A stretch of 64,000 nucleotides of DNA from Metridium senile (GCA_949775045.1 OX459110.1:4286229-4350228), one strand, 5' to 3'. Numbered from the stretch's first letter, positions 20,561-33,148 are shown. The notes: generated from the letters alone by a model not told the origin. A program made the numbers and translations.

Positions 20561-21590
20561 TAAGCACTTGAAAGATGTGTGTTTAAATGTATGCCCATAG
20601 TATCTCAACAATAACCTCCATGTTCTTGACAAGAATAACGATTGTAAGCACCTCGATTCGTGTTTAGATGTATGCCTATAATATCTCAATAATAACCTCC
20701 GTGTTCTTGACAAGAATAATGATTGTAAGCACCTCGATTATTCGTGTTTAGATGTATGCCTATAATATCTCAATAATAACCTCCATGTTCTTGACGAGAA
20801 TAATGATTGTAAGCACCTCGATTATTCGTGTTTAGATGTATGCCTATAATATCTAAATAATAACCTCCATGTTCTTGACGAGAATAATGATTGTAAGCAC
20901 CTCGATTATTCGTGTTTAGATGTATGCCTATAATATCTCAACAATAACCTCCATGTTCTTGACGAGAATAATGATTGTAAGCACCTCGATTATTCGTGTT
21001 TAGATGTATGCCTATAATATCTCAACAATAACTTCCATGTTCTTGACAAGAATAATGATTGTAAGCACCTCGATTATTCGTGTTTAGATGTATGCCTATA
21101 ATATCTCAATAATAACCTCCGTGTTCTTGACGAGAATAATGATTGTAAGCACCTCGATTATTCGTGTTTAGATGTATGCCTATAATATCTCAATAATAAC
21201 CTCCATGTTCTTGACGAGAATAATGATTGTAAGCACCTCGATTATTCGTGTTTAGATGTATGCCTATAATATCTCAACAATAACCTCCATGTTCTTGACG
21301 AGAATAATGATTGTAACCACCTCAATTATTCGTGTTAGATGTATGCCTATAATATCTCAATAATAACCTCCATGTTCTTGACGAGAATAATGATTGTAAG
21401 CACCTCGATTATTCGTGTTTAGATGTATGCCAATAATATCTCAATAATAACCTCCATGTTCTTGACGAGAATAATGATTGTAACCACCTCAATTATTCGT
21501 GTTAGATGTATGCCTATAATATCTCAACAATAACCTCCATGTTCTTGACAAGAATAATGATTGTAAGCACCTCCATTATTCATATTTAGT
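20561..21590 (+). repeat. 84-bp satellite array
   Basis: About twelve copies of an 84-bp unit including CCTCCATGTTCTTGACGAGA and ATGATTGTAAGCACCTCGAT. Successive TTGACGAG positions are 20791, 20875 and 20959. The first copies are more diverged. Related fragments occur at 40.0-41.1 kb. There are no unique spacers, so it is not CRISPR. Confidence 0.93.
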
Positions 21591-21591
21591 A

Positions 21592-21655
21592 AATGCCCAC
21601 AGTGCATTCAAATCTTGTCTTGGAATGGCCTGGTTATTTTAGACAACCCTTTTTA
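21592..21655 (-). repeat. Inverted relic of the 48-bp satellite unit
   Basis: On the minus strand this reads AAAAAGGGTTGTCTAAAATA, then GGCCATTCCAAGACAAGA, then TGGGCAT, parallel to the CAAAAAGGTTGTCC...CATTCCAAGACGG...AGGCAT unit of the array at 12905-13812 but in opposite orientation. Confidence 0.6.
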
Positions 21656-22353
21656 AATGGACGTTTTCGCAGTTGGCCGCCGTTTACACTGATGGTCGTT
21701 TTATGGAAGGTAACGAATATAACGTATCAATGGTCATAATGGTCGACTTAAGAAAGGTGGTCGCTAAACAGAGGTGTTCATACACGTTTTACTGTAAAAT
21801 ACAACGATCACGAAATTCAGCAAAGCACTAGAACCCTTTTTGAGCTCCTCAAAATATCAAAAAGACAAATGAAAATTATTTATACAAAATCTCGAAAAAA
21901 ATCGACACAAAAAACATTTTATTTATTATTCAATAGCATTTTAAAAACTAAATTCCGAAAATTTTAAATTATCCTCATTGGAAAGTTGGGCTACATGCGG
22001 CGAGAAAAGCAGAGTGGGACTAGGCTGGAATAGCAAAGAATTAGCTCGTCACCAGGCCCTAATCTGTCGTTAGTTCTAAAACTGATGGAGAACTCTGGAT
22101 CTATGGGAAGGAGTTTTAAAGATCAAGGTCCATACTTACTCCTCTTTTCTGTGCAACAGGAAGCCCGTAATCAATACTTGTAAATATATTGTATTATTTA
22201 ATCTTGAAGTAAATTTATGTATTGATTAGATTGTTGGCAATTATATTTATATAAGAATAAGCTCTGGGTTGTCCAAAGTCGATCAAGTGGAAATCCTGGT
22301 TGAACAATTACCACAGCCCATATCGATTCTAGGATCTTGTCCTCGAACGCAAA

Positions 22354-22556
22354 GAAGAGACACAATAGGCCATTTGCAGCTAGAGGTCACGTGACCCCAC
22401 CATCAGCCTGAGCTGATGATTCTGAAATCAAGAGCGGAAATCTTCACTTTTTGCTAATTAATGTCGACATGCTCTTTCCATTTCTAGACATAATTTTGGC
22501 ACAGCTAATGGTCACGTGGCTAGCCTTCTAGCCGGCAAAATGCCTATTACGAAACT
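22354..22556. mobile_element. Imperfect fold-back element
   Basis: AATAGGCCATTTGC...GGTCACGTGAC at the left pairs with GGTCACGTGGCTAGCC...GCAAAATGCCTATT at the right, with small gaps. Confidence 0.5.
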
Positions 22557-22670
22557 TAAAGCATGTTTTCTTCTGAAATACTTGAAAACTGGAGTATTTC
22601 AGTGCATTCCTTTTAGAGAATCTAAAAGCATAAGTTAGCACTGAGCTATAAAGTGTTGCCAGTTAAGACA

Positions 22671-22887
22671 CATGGTCACTTCCCAACATGCTTTGCGTTT
22701 TTTTATTTGAGTGTTATAATTCAGTCGCAGTCAGTCGTATTACGAGAAAACAAAACACTAAACGATTTAGTAAGTTAGTCAACACCCACTAACATCGTAA
22801 GAACATCAAAATGTCAGACTGAATGTGTGATTTTTATGGTCCACGAAATTCAGCCTTATGCGCGTTGCATGCTGGTAAGTGACCATG
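22671..22887. mobile_element. Fold-back element, family C, copy 1
   Basis: ATGGTCACTTCCCAACATGC at the left is complementary, with small gaps, to GCATGCTGGTAAGTGACCAT at the right. The interior (TTTGAGTGTTATAATTCAGTC ... ATGGTCCACGAAATTCAG) recurs at 60.45-60.62 kb inside a CSTF3 intron. Confidence 0.65.
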
Positions 22888-23253
22888 GAGCACTTTATCA
22901 GCCTTTTTCTAAAATTTGACCTTAGTTCCCGTGATTATTTAAAGTGATATTAATTTAATAATGAATAGATAGCTTATGCACTATCAAATTTAATTCAACA
23001 TTCAAAAACCTTTTACAAATAAAATATTGCAAAACCAAATGAATTTGAGTGTTAAATATGGAGATATAATAAAAGGAAAAGTACTATTATTTAGCGTCTG
23101 TAGTTCCTTCAGCCATAAGCAGCAAGCTGTAATCTGGTCTCCCAGGAAGCCGACGGTGCACTCTTTCACCCTCTCTTCATCAATGCTCCGTTTTACCGTT
23201 ATTTAAAGCTACTCAAAGCTACACAGATTAGAAAGAAGTCAATACAAGTGTGA

Positions 23254-23450
23254 GGCCTTGTCTACACGAATCCGATCCGGCTGAAACCGCATAGAAATAT
23301 TTGCGTCCACACAAATCCGCGTATCCGGAGGATTCAAGTAAAAGTATGCGGTTTCGGTGACCGGATTCACTGCATTCGTGTGGACGATAGGCCGATTCGC
23401 ATCAAAAAGTATGCGGTTTCAAAAGTATCCGGATTCGTGTAAACGGGGCC
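23254..23450. mobile_element. 197-bp MITE, TGA flanks
   Basis: Ends GGCCTTGTCTACACGAATCC and its near complement at the right. TGA flanks both sides (23251-23253 and 23451-23453). Subterminal sequence (GTCCACAC, AAGTATGCGGTTTC) is repeated inverted. The style resembles the element at 2201-3434, suggesting the same transposase group. Confidence 0.65.
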
Positions 23451-24539
23451 TGAGTCCACTGGACTGATCGAACTCGTGACATCTCGCTCTGAAAGCCGCG
23501 CACTATTTTCACTACATAAAACTCCGCGAAATACTGGCAAGCGTTATGCAAATAACCTATAGATCTTGTTAAAACACCTTCATTCTGTGTCGTGCATCAT
23601 CGCCACGGGCTTTTCAGAGGTATTTAAACCTCCTCGCACCATAATTCAGGGCTTTTAGACGATTTCGCCAACGCGGCCAGATAGGTGTTTCGACCCACCC
23701 TCCTCCCCTTCGGCGACGGCCCGCAACGTCATTCCGTCTGTTCGCCTCGTATCCAGCTCATAGCTTCGGTCTGATCTCTTTTCTCACATAACTTAACCTT
23801 GCCGAGCTTTGAGCGGAGACAATCGGAGTGAAAATGGAGTACTATTAAAACCAACTTAGCTAGACTTGTTCCTTAAACCATATAAACCATGCCATAATCA
23901 CATACAAGATATTGCAATTAACTGTCGGAGAAGAAATGACAAGTTAACCATCGATCTATCAATCAATTAAATAATGATAAATGATAAAATAATTATATGT
24001 GAGATAATTCGCGCGCTCTGATTGGCTGGCTACCGTGTTTATATCAGAGGATAGAGATACGCTCAGCAACAAAATTCAAAATATTTTATACAGCAACATA
24101 GAACGTCCACTTGTGTCTATAATGTGATATTAAAAAACACTCTGGGAGCTGTAAAACACTCGAGAAGTAAAAGAGACACTGGACTTAAAGGCGTATCTCG
24201 TGTTCCTTTACGACTGATTCTCTCTTGCTCTACAGAACCTAGCGTGTTTATATATCACAGTTCGTAGAAAAAATATATAAAATGGATAAATAAATTTTAA
24301 TTCTTTACGTAAGCCAATTCGTTAGAATGTCTCAAACGAATCGTCCCTTTTTTACTTTTTCTGTTTTTTTTTTTGTGTGTGTGTTTCTTTTGCTTTTACC
24401 TTTATTATGTTCAAAACAAAGTGTAAATCAAAAGTGTAAATGGTATCTTTATTTGGCAATAAAATATTTCCGCTAAATATTAAAGACAAAAAATATTTCA
24501 CGCATTTTAGGTGTGTGCGAGCTGTAAATTCCAATCTAA

Positions 24540-24575
24540 CCCACGGGCTTCCTGTGTGCCCACAATCCACTGCAA
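24540..24575 (+). promoter_or_regulatory. Putative promoter motif of the MANSC gene
   Basis: GGGCTTCCTGTG followed by CCCACAATCCACTGC, about 95-125 bp before the ATG. The first half has an ETS-type core; the second resembles the ZNF143/STAF phrase. BORCS5 has the same arrangement. A GATGGCCATTTTG (YY1-like) site follows at about 24611. Confidence 0.4.
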
Positions 24576-24666
24576 ACCAGTGTTTGCGTTTGAACTCCGC
24601 TCTTCAACAACGATGGCCATTTTGAAAAACAACATCAATTTCCCTCTTCTTTGACGCTCAGAAATC

Positions 24667-27600
24667 ATGGCTTACACTTCCACAACGATGACAATACACT
24701 ACATAGTTGTCCTTCTGATCATACTTAACCTCCATGGCGAAAATCGAGCCGAAACGTTAATATGTAGCGCTTCGAGGGAGGAAAATAAAATCGTCAACAT
24801 CAAAAATTCTCGGGAAATTTCCAACACTACAAGAGCAATCAAAGGGCTGAATTTAACCGAGGAAGACCAATGCAAGCAGAAATGCTGTGATTATGAGGAT
24901 TGCACAGTTTATGTGTATTATAATAGCCGCAAAAGACAGTTTAATTGTTTTTTGATTCACTGCTCGCCGACAAGCAGCTGTGTTCGCAGTAGTTTGGTTG
25001 GCTCGGTGGTTGGTGTAATGAAAAGAGGTCTAAATACAGGTAAGTTCTTGTTATAGAGCGTAGATATTTAAACCATGAAATAAAAACACGATTGTCACTG
25101 CTTTGTGGCTTTATTTAGTGGTTATTAATTCAGTTACTATCAAAGATTTTAAAGTTGTAATGAGGTATTGTTTCCTTTTGTATTTGATGTTTCTGGCTGA
25201 GTGATACTGACTAAATAGTCACTATTAAAATAGAAATTTAGTTGCTCATTACCCCGTGAAAGTGTATTTAGTTAAAGTATTATTATCAAAAAACAACAAA
25301 AGAACACGATGGAATTAAGGTGCATTAAAGAGTGATACCCCAGGAGTGTACTCCCTTTGTCCAAGTGGTAGGGATGATTGGCGTACCTTTTAGGGTAAAA
25401 ATATTTCCTGTGCGTACCTTTTAGGGTCCTTTTAGGGTTCTGGCTCAAAAATATTTTTATCTGCATACCTTTTAGTGGTCGTTTTCAAAATCAATCTCTG
25501 ACGATCACCACTACCACTTGGACAAAGGGAGTGATACACTAAAATGTGTTTCACTGGTTATCTAGAGTGATTTTCATTAACCCGTGAAATAAAGTGTATT
25601 AGTTAAAGTGTGATAGTCAAATAACAACAAAAGACAATAGAATTGTAAAAAAGGTACATTAAAGAGTGATACACTAAAGTGTTTCACAAGCTAATATACC
25701 ACTCTATTAGGTAATAACTATTTTGATTTGATTTCATTGATTAATTATGGTCAATTACAATAAGAAATAGTGTGCCAAATATTTTCTAGTTTTTATCTTT
25801 GTCAATAACTTTTTTTACTGACATCACTCTTACATTTTCATGTAGATAATTCGATTCAGCCGTCACTAGCCACAAGTTTGAAAACCAAGCAAGGTGTAAC
25901 CCTGGAAACCAGTATGACACAGACACCCATTGATACCATCCCCACTGCCATGGAACAAGTATGTACATTTCTATAAGGCCCAGGCAAACGGTTTTAACAT
26001 TTGTTTCAACGACTGTTTGATTTTGTTGAATGGCAATATCGAAGCTGTTTAACACCCCCTTTCAACATTGTTGAACATGGTTGAAAGGGGGTGGCAAACA
26101 GACTCATAAATGTTGATACTGTTTGACCACCCCCTTCCCCCTCCCCCTGTATTCAACATCGTTCAACAACCATTCTACAGAGTTAAAAAACAATCAACCC
26201 GATGTTGAAGCAAAATGTTGATACCATTTACCCATTTATTATTATATAGAGGATATTACATGGGCGCGCAGAGATATGAATTTTATCTTCGAGTGTTGAT
26301 AAGATATCCCACGAGTGAGCGCAGCGAACGAGTGGGATATCTTTTCAACACGAGAAGATAAAATTCATATCTCCAAGCGCTCATGTAATGTTCTGTTTAT
26401 TATATAACAGATTGAAACAAATAAAAAAAATATTTTATTTCCAAACAATATGGTTCCGTTACAACTTGTTATTGACAAATCGTCAGCGATGAAAAACGTT
26501 ATCTGTTAAGCTTATAAATAAATTATGTTTCTACAAATTTGTAGTAAAGTTAAATATGATAAATTAGTATTAATATTAATATTAATATTTGAGAGAGATT
26601 GTGACAGTGCGCGAAAATACTGAAAGTTAATTGGTTGAGAGTGATATCACACATGTGTGATATCAATGATATCTTCATGACTAGAATAGGCTTTTTATCT
26701 AGTTGATATCACTCGGTATACCACTATATGTTATATAATAATCTTGTATATTTCATGTGTAAATGATTTGTATAAGTTGATTTAATATATTGTGAGTTTA
26801 CTGTAATCTGACTTCTAACTGCATGAACTTAATGTACAACGGACACAAAGTAATGATATTGTTTTTTTCTCAGGATTGTGTCAGGGTTGAGTTTGTTTGA
26901 TGTGTTGTGCTTTCTCTGTTCATGATATATATACCTGTTTCAAAATTCTTGACGCAGCCGGCGCTACAGTCCACACACTAGAGCCTGCAAAGGATGTCAG
27001 TAATATCAAAATAATTTGTGATATGTTACTCGTATTTTCAAGAAATATTTGTTTCACCATCTACCACTGCAATTAAGAAATAGAAGACGCCTAACGGCTC
27101 GTGCTTTTCCTACGCTCTCTCGTGTTCTCCCAACATCACAAGTGTTTAGATCAGGCTATATAACACGGAAAATCGTCTTCTATTGCTTTTATAAAATATT
27201 TTTTGAGGCTAAATCCTTATTTTTTTAGGCTAATTTTAATTGCTGATAAGAATAGCAATTCTCAATACGCGCGCCATCAATACGCGCGGTCATGTTTAGA
27301 TAGCCTCATCCAACACGGTTTTTGACCAATCAGAGCGCGCGTACTATCTAAATTATTTTATAACAATTGTTATGGTCATACAACACAAACATGTACAACC
27401 AAAATATGCTATAAATAAATCCATGAATCATTGATTACAAGAAAAGAAATGCTACATCCATTGCAGGCTTCAGAATGTGGACTGTAGCTTTGATTGCAAC
27501 AACTATTTTTGTAATAGTTGGACCGCTGGGTATAACCTGGAGTAAAACCCTTAGTGGCATTGACAAGAACAACACATCAATCAAACTCAACTCTCAAATA

Positions 27601-29004
27601 ACAGGGAATTGAATATAGACCAACATCACAAGAGGTGCACGATTAACCACTATGCCACCCATGCCACAATACATGTATTTTTTCAATATTGTTGTCTCTA
27701 AATATTATTTACATTGTACAGCCTGCTCAGAGAGGGATGGCAAGTCCAACAAGTGGTCATAGTGCAACAGCAACAGGCACACCACAGTCAGTACAGGCAT
27801 CTACCACACAGATACCAGGTAATGAATGATGGAATTTTGATGATGATGATGATGTTGGCAGGGATGATGATGATGATGTTTTTGGTGGTAATAAATAATG
27901 GTAAAAAAATCATTATGATGATGGTGGCAACAATGATGGTGGTGGTGGTGGCAATTATGATGATTATGATGATGATGATGATGTTGGCAGTGATGATGAT
28001 AATGGTGGTGGTGCTGATGGTGGTGGTGGTAATGATGATGGTGGTAACGATGATGATGGTGGTGGTGATGATGGTGGTGGTGGTAGTGGTAATGAATGAT
28101 AGTAATAATGATGGTGGTGGTGATAATGATGATGGTGGTGATAATGATGATGATGGTGGTGGTGGTAATGATGATGATGGTGGTGATGATGATGATGGTA
28201 ATGATGATGGTGGTGGTGATTGTAATGATGATGATGATGGTAATGATGATTATGGTATTGATGATGATGGTAATGATGATGGTGGTGGTGGTGGTAATGA
28301 ATGATGGGAATGATAATGATGATGGCATTGAATATGATAATGATGATGGTAATGATGATGGTGGTGGTGGTGGTGGTGGTAATGAATGATGATAATGATA
28401 GCATTGAATATGATGATGATGATGGTAATGATGATGATGGTGGTGGTGGTGGTAATGAATGATGGTAATGATAATGATGATGGCATTGAATATGATGATG
28501 ATGATGGTAATGATGATGATGGTGGTGGTGGTGGTAATGAATGATGGTAATGATAATGATGATGGCATTGAATATGATGATGATGATGGTAATGATGATG
28601 ATGGTGGTGGTGGTGGTGGTAATGAATGATGGGAATGATAATGATGATGGCATTGAATATGATGATGATGGTAATGATGATGATGATGATGGTGGTGGTG
28701 GTGATGAATGATGGTAATGATAATGATGATGGCATTGAATATGATGATGATGGTAATGATGATGATGATGATGGTGGTGGTGGTAATGAATGATGGGAAT
28801 GATAATGATGATGGCATTGAATATGATGATGATGGTAATGATGATGATGATGATGGTGGTGGTGGTAATGAATGATGGGAATGATAATGATGATGGCATT
28901 GAATATGATGATGATGATGATGATGGTGATGATGATGGTGGTGGTGGTGATGAATGATGGTAATGATAATGATGATGGCATTGAATATGATGATGATGAT
29001 GGTA

Positions 29005-29037
<33 letters not shown>

Positions 29038-29807
29038 ATGAATGATGGGAATGATAATGATGATGGCATTGAATATGATGATAATGATGGTAATGATGAT
29101 GATGGTGGTGGTGGTAATGAATGATGGTAATGATAATGGTGATGGCATTGAATATGATGATGGTAATGATGGTGGTGGTGGTGGTAATGAATGATGGGAA
29201 TGATAATGATGATGGCATTGAATATGATGATGATGATGGTAATGATGATGGTGGTGGTGGTGGTGGTAATGAATGATGGGAATGATAATGATGATGGCAT
29301 TGAATATGATGATGATGGATGATGGTAATGATGATGGTGGTGGTGGTGGTGGGAATGAATGATGGGAATGATAATGATGATGGCATTGAATATGATGATG
29401 ATGATGATGGTAATGATGGTGGTGGTGGTGGTAATGAATGATGGGAATGATAATGATGATGGCATTGAATATGATGATGATGATGATGGTAATGATGGTG
29501 GTGGTGGTGGTAATGAATGATGGGAATGATAATGATGATGGCATTGAATATGATGATGATGATGGTAATGATGATGATGGTGGTGGTGGTAATGAATGAT
29601 GGTAATGATAATGATGATGGCATTGAATATGATGATGATGATGGTAATGATGATGGTGGTGGTGGTGGTAATGAATGATGGGAATGATAATGATGATGGC
29701 ATTGAATATGATGATGATGATGATGATGGTAATGATGGTGGTGGTGGTGGTAATGAATGATGGTAATGATAATGATGATGGCATTGAATATGATGATGAT
29801 GATGGTA

Positions 29808-29840
<33 letters not shown>

Positions 29841-30138
29841 ATGAATGATGGGAATGATAATGATGATGGCATTGAATATGATGATGATGATGATGATGGT
29901 GATGATGATGGTGGTGGTGGTAATGAATGATGGTAATGATAATGATGATGGCATTGAATATGATGATGATGATGGTAATGATGATGGTGGTGGTGGTGGT
30001 AATGAATGATGGGAATGATAATGATGATGGCATTGAATATGATGATGATGATGATGATGGTGATGATGATGGTGGTGGTGGTGATGAATGATGGTAATGA
30101 TAATGATGATGGCATTGAATATGATGATGATGATGGTA

Positions 30139-30171
<33 letters not shown>

Positions 30172-31983
30172 ATGAATGATGGGAATGATAATGATGATGG
30201 CATTGAATATGATGATAATGATGGTAATGATGATGATGGTGGTGGTGGTAATGAATGATGGTAATGATAATGGTGATGGCATTGAATATGATGATGGTAA
30301 TGATGGTGGTGGTGGTGGTAATGAATGATGGGAATGATAATGATGATGGCATTGAATATGATGATGATGATGGTAATGATGATGGTGGTGGTGGTGGTGG
30401 TAATGAATGATGGGAATGATAATGATGATGGCATTGAATATGATGATGATGGATGATGGTAATGATGATGGTGGTGGTGGTGGTGGGAATGAATGATGGG
30501 AATGATAATGATGATGGCATTGAATATGATGATGATGATGATGGTAATGATGGTGGTGGTGGTGGTAATGAATGATGGGAATGATAATGATGATGGCATT
30601 GAATATGATGATGATGATGATGGTAATGATGGTGGTGGTGGTGGTAATGAATGATGGGAATGATAATGATGATGGCATTGAATATGATGATGATGATGAT
30701 GGTAATGATGATGGTGGTGGTGGTGGTAATGAATGATGGGAATGATAATGATGATGGCATTGAATATGATGATGGTGGTGGTGGTGGTGGTAATGAATGA
30801 TGGGAATGATAATGATGATGGCATTGAATATGATGATGATGATGGTAATGATGGTGGTGGTGGTGGTAATGAATGATGGTAATGATAAAGATGATGGCAT
30901 TGAATATGATGATGATGATGGTAATGATGGTGGTGGTGGTAATGAATGATGGGAATGATAATGATGATGGCATTGAATATGATGATGATGATGGTAATGA
31001 TGGTGGTGGTGGTGGTAATGAATGATGGTAATGATAAAGATGATGGCATTGAATATGATGATGATGATGGTAATGATGATGATGGTGGTGGTGGTGGTAA
31101 TGAATGATGGTAATGATAATGATGATGGCATTGAATATGATGATGATGATTGTAATGATGATGGTAATGATGATGATGATGGTAATGATGATGATGATGG
31201 TGATGGTGGTGGTGGTGGTGGTAATGAATGATGGGAATGATAATGATGATGGCATTGAATATGATGATAATGATGGTAATGATGATGATGATGATGGTGG
31301 AGGTGGTAATGAATGATGGTAATGATAATGATGATGGCATTGAATATGATGATGATGATTGTAATGATGATGGTAATGATGATGATGATGGTAATGATGA
31401 TGATGATGATGGTGGTGGTGGTAATGAATGATGGTAATGATAATGATGATGGCATTGAATATGATGATGATGATTGTAATGATGATGGTGGTGGTGGTGG
31501 TGGTGGTGACCAGTGATAATTATGATGGTGGTGTTATTACATTGTAATGATGATGATGGTAATGATAATCATGATAATGTTGGTGATGACAGTGTTGATG
31601 ACAATGATCATGATTATGAAGATCAAAGTTGTTTTTCACAAAGATTTTGGTAATGATGATCTAGAAAGATTTAGGACGACTATCAACGACTAACAATTAT
31701 AACTCTTTTTTCAGCCCAACCTTCAACCTCAGCCAACCAGAGCACACCTACACCTACACCACAAACCCAAACCCAAACCATTAACATGACAACCAACAAA
31801 GAAACTGTAACAACGAATCCTTCCACAAAACACAACCACACGAACAAGGTATCACTAGTGATTGCGCTTCTCTTTGGCGTTCTCTTCCTGTGTGCCGTAA
31901 TTATTATAGTCGGACGACCATGGTGGGAATTTATGCAGAGGCCGAGATATTCAAAGGTTGATTATCTGATGAATGGGCTATAG
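24667..31983 (+). CDS. MANSC-domain single-pass membrane protein, four exons
   Basis: Exons 24667-25039, 25846-25958, 27722-27818 and 31715-31983 join in frame (phases 1, 0, 1) into 283 aa. Residues 1-28 are a signal peptide. Residues about 33-118 form a MANSC domain: eight cysteines (33, 69, 73, 74, 79, 94, 99, 105) with the diagnostic EDQCKQKCC and NCFLIHC spacing. Residues about 125-239 are a Ser/Thr/Pro-rich, mucin-like stalk. A transmembrane helix (240-260) is followed by a 23-residue cytoplasmic tail. The topology resembles MANSC1-type proteins (MANSC domain, stalk, TM), whose function is poorly known. It is probably a glycosylated surface protein. Extra or alternative exons in the long introns cannot be excluded. 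Confidence 0.85.
25339..25528. mobile_element. 9-bp-duplication MITE family, copy in MANSC intron 1
   Basis: 190 bp; ends contain TACTCCCTTTGTCCAAGTGG and its complement; the interior repeats GCGTACCTTTTAGGGT. A perfect 9-bp target duplication GAGTGATAC lies at 25330-25338 and 25529-25537. It is inserted in a copy of another dispersed repeat (GTGAAA...CAACAAAAGA...GTGATACACTAAA). A 9-bp duplication suggests a Mutator-like (MULE) origin. Confidence 0.85.
26237..26409. mobile_element. Fold-back MITE in MANSC intron 2
   Basis: Arms of about 75 bp: GAGATATGAATTTTATCTTC and GTTGATAAGATATCCCAC at the left are complementary to the right side. The loop contains GAGTGAGCGCAGCGAACGAG. It starts and ends in TTATTATATA. 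Confidence 0.75.
26873..26930 (+). mobile_element. SINE family 1 fragment
   Basis: GGTTGAGTTTGTTTGATGTG and adjacent bases match the 5' part of the SINE at 48655-48957; the rest is lost. It lies in MANSC intron 2. Confidence 0.45.
27079..27195. repeat. Short inverted-repeat element
   Basis: AATAGAAGACG at the left pairs with CGTCTTCTATT at the right, with GTGTT/AACAC elements inside. Probably a fold-back remnant in MANSC intron 2. Confidence 0.4.
27830..31515 (+). repeat. Giant GAT/GGT minisatellite in MANSC intron 3
   Basis: After an irregular (GAT)/(GGT) stretch to about 28300, some forty units of 70-100 bp follow. Each contains GATGATGGCATTGAATATGA, a (GAT)n run, (GGT)n, then AATGAATGATGG. 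Unit length varies through the trinucleotide runs. The very long frames on both strands (His/Ser/Pro/Ile-rich minus, Asp/Asn/Gly-rich plus) come from repeat periodicity in multiples of three and are not genes. The array starts 12 bp after the exon 3 donor. Confidence 0.96.
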
Positions 31984-32100
31984 TGTATAAGTAACTAATA
32001 GCTATAATTATAATTTAAAGTCTATTTTGAATAGAACATTGTTAAACAGTCACAAACATCATTTTTGTATTCAGTATATAAAAATGGCTTTCTATAATAA
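31984..32100 (+). other. Start of the MANSC gene 3' flank
   Basis: A+T-rich sequence after the stop codon; presumably 3' UTR. No clear AATAAA signal close by. Confidence 0.3.
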
Positions 32101-32850
32101 TTGTTCAAGAATAAGTTTTGTTCTAGACTGACTACTAAGCCTCACATACATGTATGTACACTGAATCAAAATATGGTGACCAATTATTTGGTGAAGCTAC
32201 CAATTTGATCTTGGTACATGGTGAAACAAATCACAATATGGCTATTGAAGGGATAATTATTTGAATAAGTATTGTTCTGGACTAACTAGCCTCTCATACA
32301 TGCTGTACATGTACACTGAATCACAACATGGCAGCTAATTTGAATAAATATTTTGCCAGACTGACTAGCCTCTCATACATGTACACTGAATCAAAATATG
32401 ATGACAAATTCGAATAAATATTGTGCCAGACTGACTAGCCTCTCATACATGTACACTGAATCACAACATGGCAGCTAATTTGAATAAGTATTGTGCCAGA
32501 CTGACTAGCCTCTCATACATGTACACTGAATCACAACATGGCAGCTAATTTGAATAAGTATTGTGCCAGACTGACTAGCCTCTCATACATGTACACTGAA
32601 TATAAAATATGGTGACCAATTTGAATAAATATTGTGCCAACTGACTATAGCCTCTCATACATGTACACTGAATCACAACATGGCAGCTAATTTAAATAAA
32701 TATTTTGCCAGACTGACTAGCCTCTCATACATGTACACTAAATCAAAATATGGTGACCAATTTGAATAAATATTTTGCCAAACTGACTATAGTCTCTCAT
32801 ACATGTACACTGAATCAAAATATGGTGACCAATTTAAGAATATAGGGTTA
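32100..32850 (+). repeat. ~70-bp tandem repeat 3' of the MANSC gene
   Basis: About ten copies of a unit containing CAGACTGACTAGCCTCTCAT, ACATGTACACTGAATCA and AATTTGAATAAATATTGTG. The best-preserved period is 70 bp (32462 to 32532). Two variants alternate: CACAACATGGCAGCTAATTT and CAAAATATGGTGACCAATTT. Confidence 0.9.
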
Positions 32851-32966
32851 AACCCACATCAAAATTTGGTGGACAATTTGAATCATACAAGTTTTTCCCT
32901 GGGCTGACATCGACCGTCTACAAATAAACATGTTAATATGTGTGTGCTTATTTTACATAAGCTACA

Positions 32967-33145
32967 TTATCATATGACCCGTATTTTGCCCGGCGCGCGC
33001 TCTTAAGAAAACATTCGGAAAAAAGTCACGTGATGGGTTCCGTACGGCTTTTTTCACCTGGTCCGTACAAACACGTACGGACCCGCTACTCGAAACACCA
33101 CCACAAAAATGGCGCGCGCCGGTTAAAATACGGGTCATATGATAA
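32967..33145. mobile_element. 179-bp fold-back MITE
   Basis: TTATCATATGACCCGTATTT at the left is perfectly complementary to the right end, continuing into a GCGCGCG block. The CpG-rich centre contains a second palindrome around CCGTACG. Confidence 0.8.
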
Positions 33146-33148
33146 AAA

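Larger units (their letters stand above)
21656..24540. other. Gene-free stretch with several fold-back elements
   Basis: No coding exon found. Besides the elements listed separately (22354-22556, 22671-22887, 23254-23450), a CCAATCAG-like phrase near 24000-24050 suggests another remnant. A CACGGGCTTCCTGTT-like motif lies near 22158 on the minus strand. Confidence 0.4.

Noticed and set aside
12905..21590. 48-bp and 84-bp arrays as CRISPR
   Set aside because: The tandem units are contiguous with no unique spacers, and the genome is animal.
27467..27612. Possible extra MANSC exon (acceptor at 27465-27466, hydrophobic segment MWTVALIATTIFVIVGPLG)
   Set aside because: The preceding intron is phase 0 and that frame stops after six codons; the hydrophobic frame would need a different phase. 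Kept only as a possible alternative end.
27801..31455. Three overlapping minus-strand frames of 1000-1180 codons rich in His, Ser, Pro and Ile
   Set aside because: Pure translation of the ATC/ACC repeat, open in every frame because repeat lengths are multiples of three; inside an intron of the plus-strand MANSC gene.
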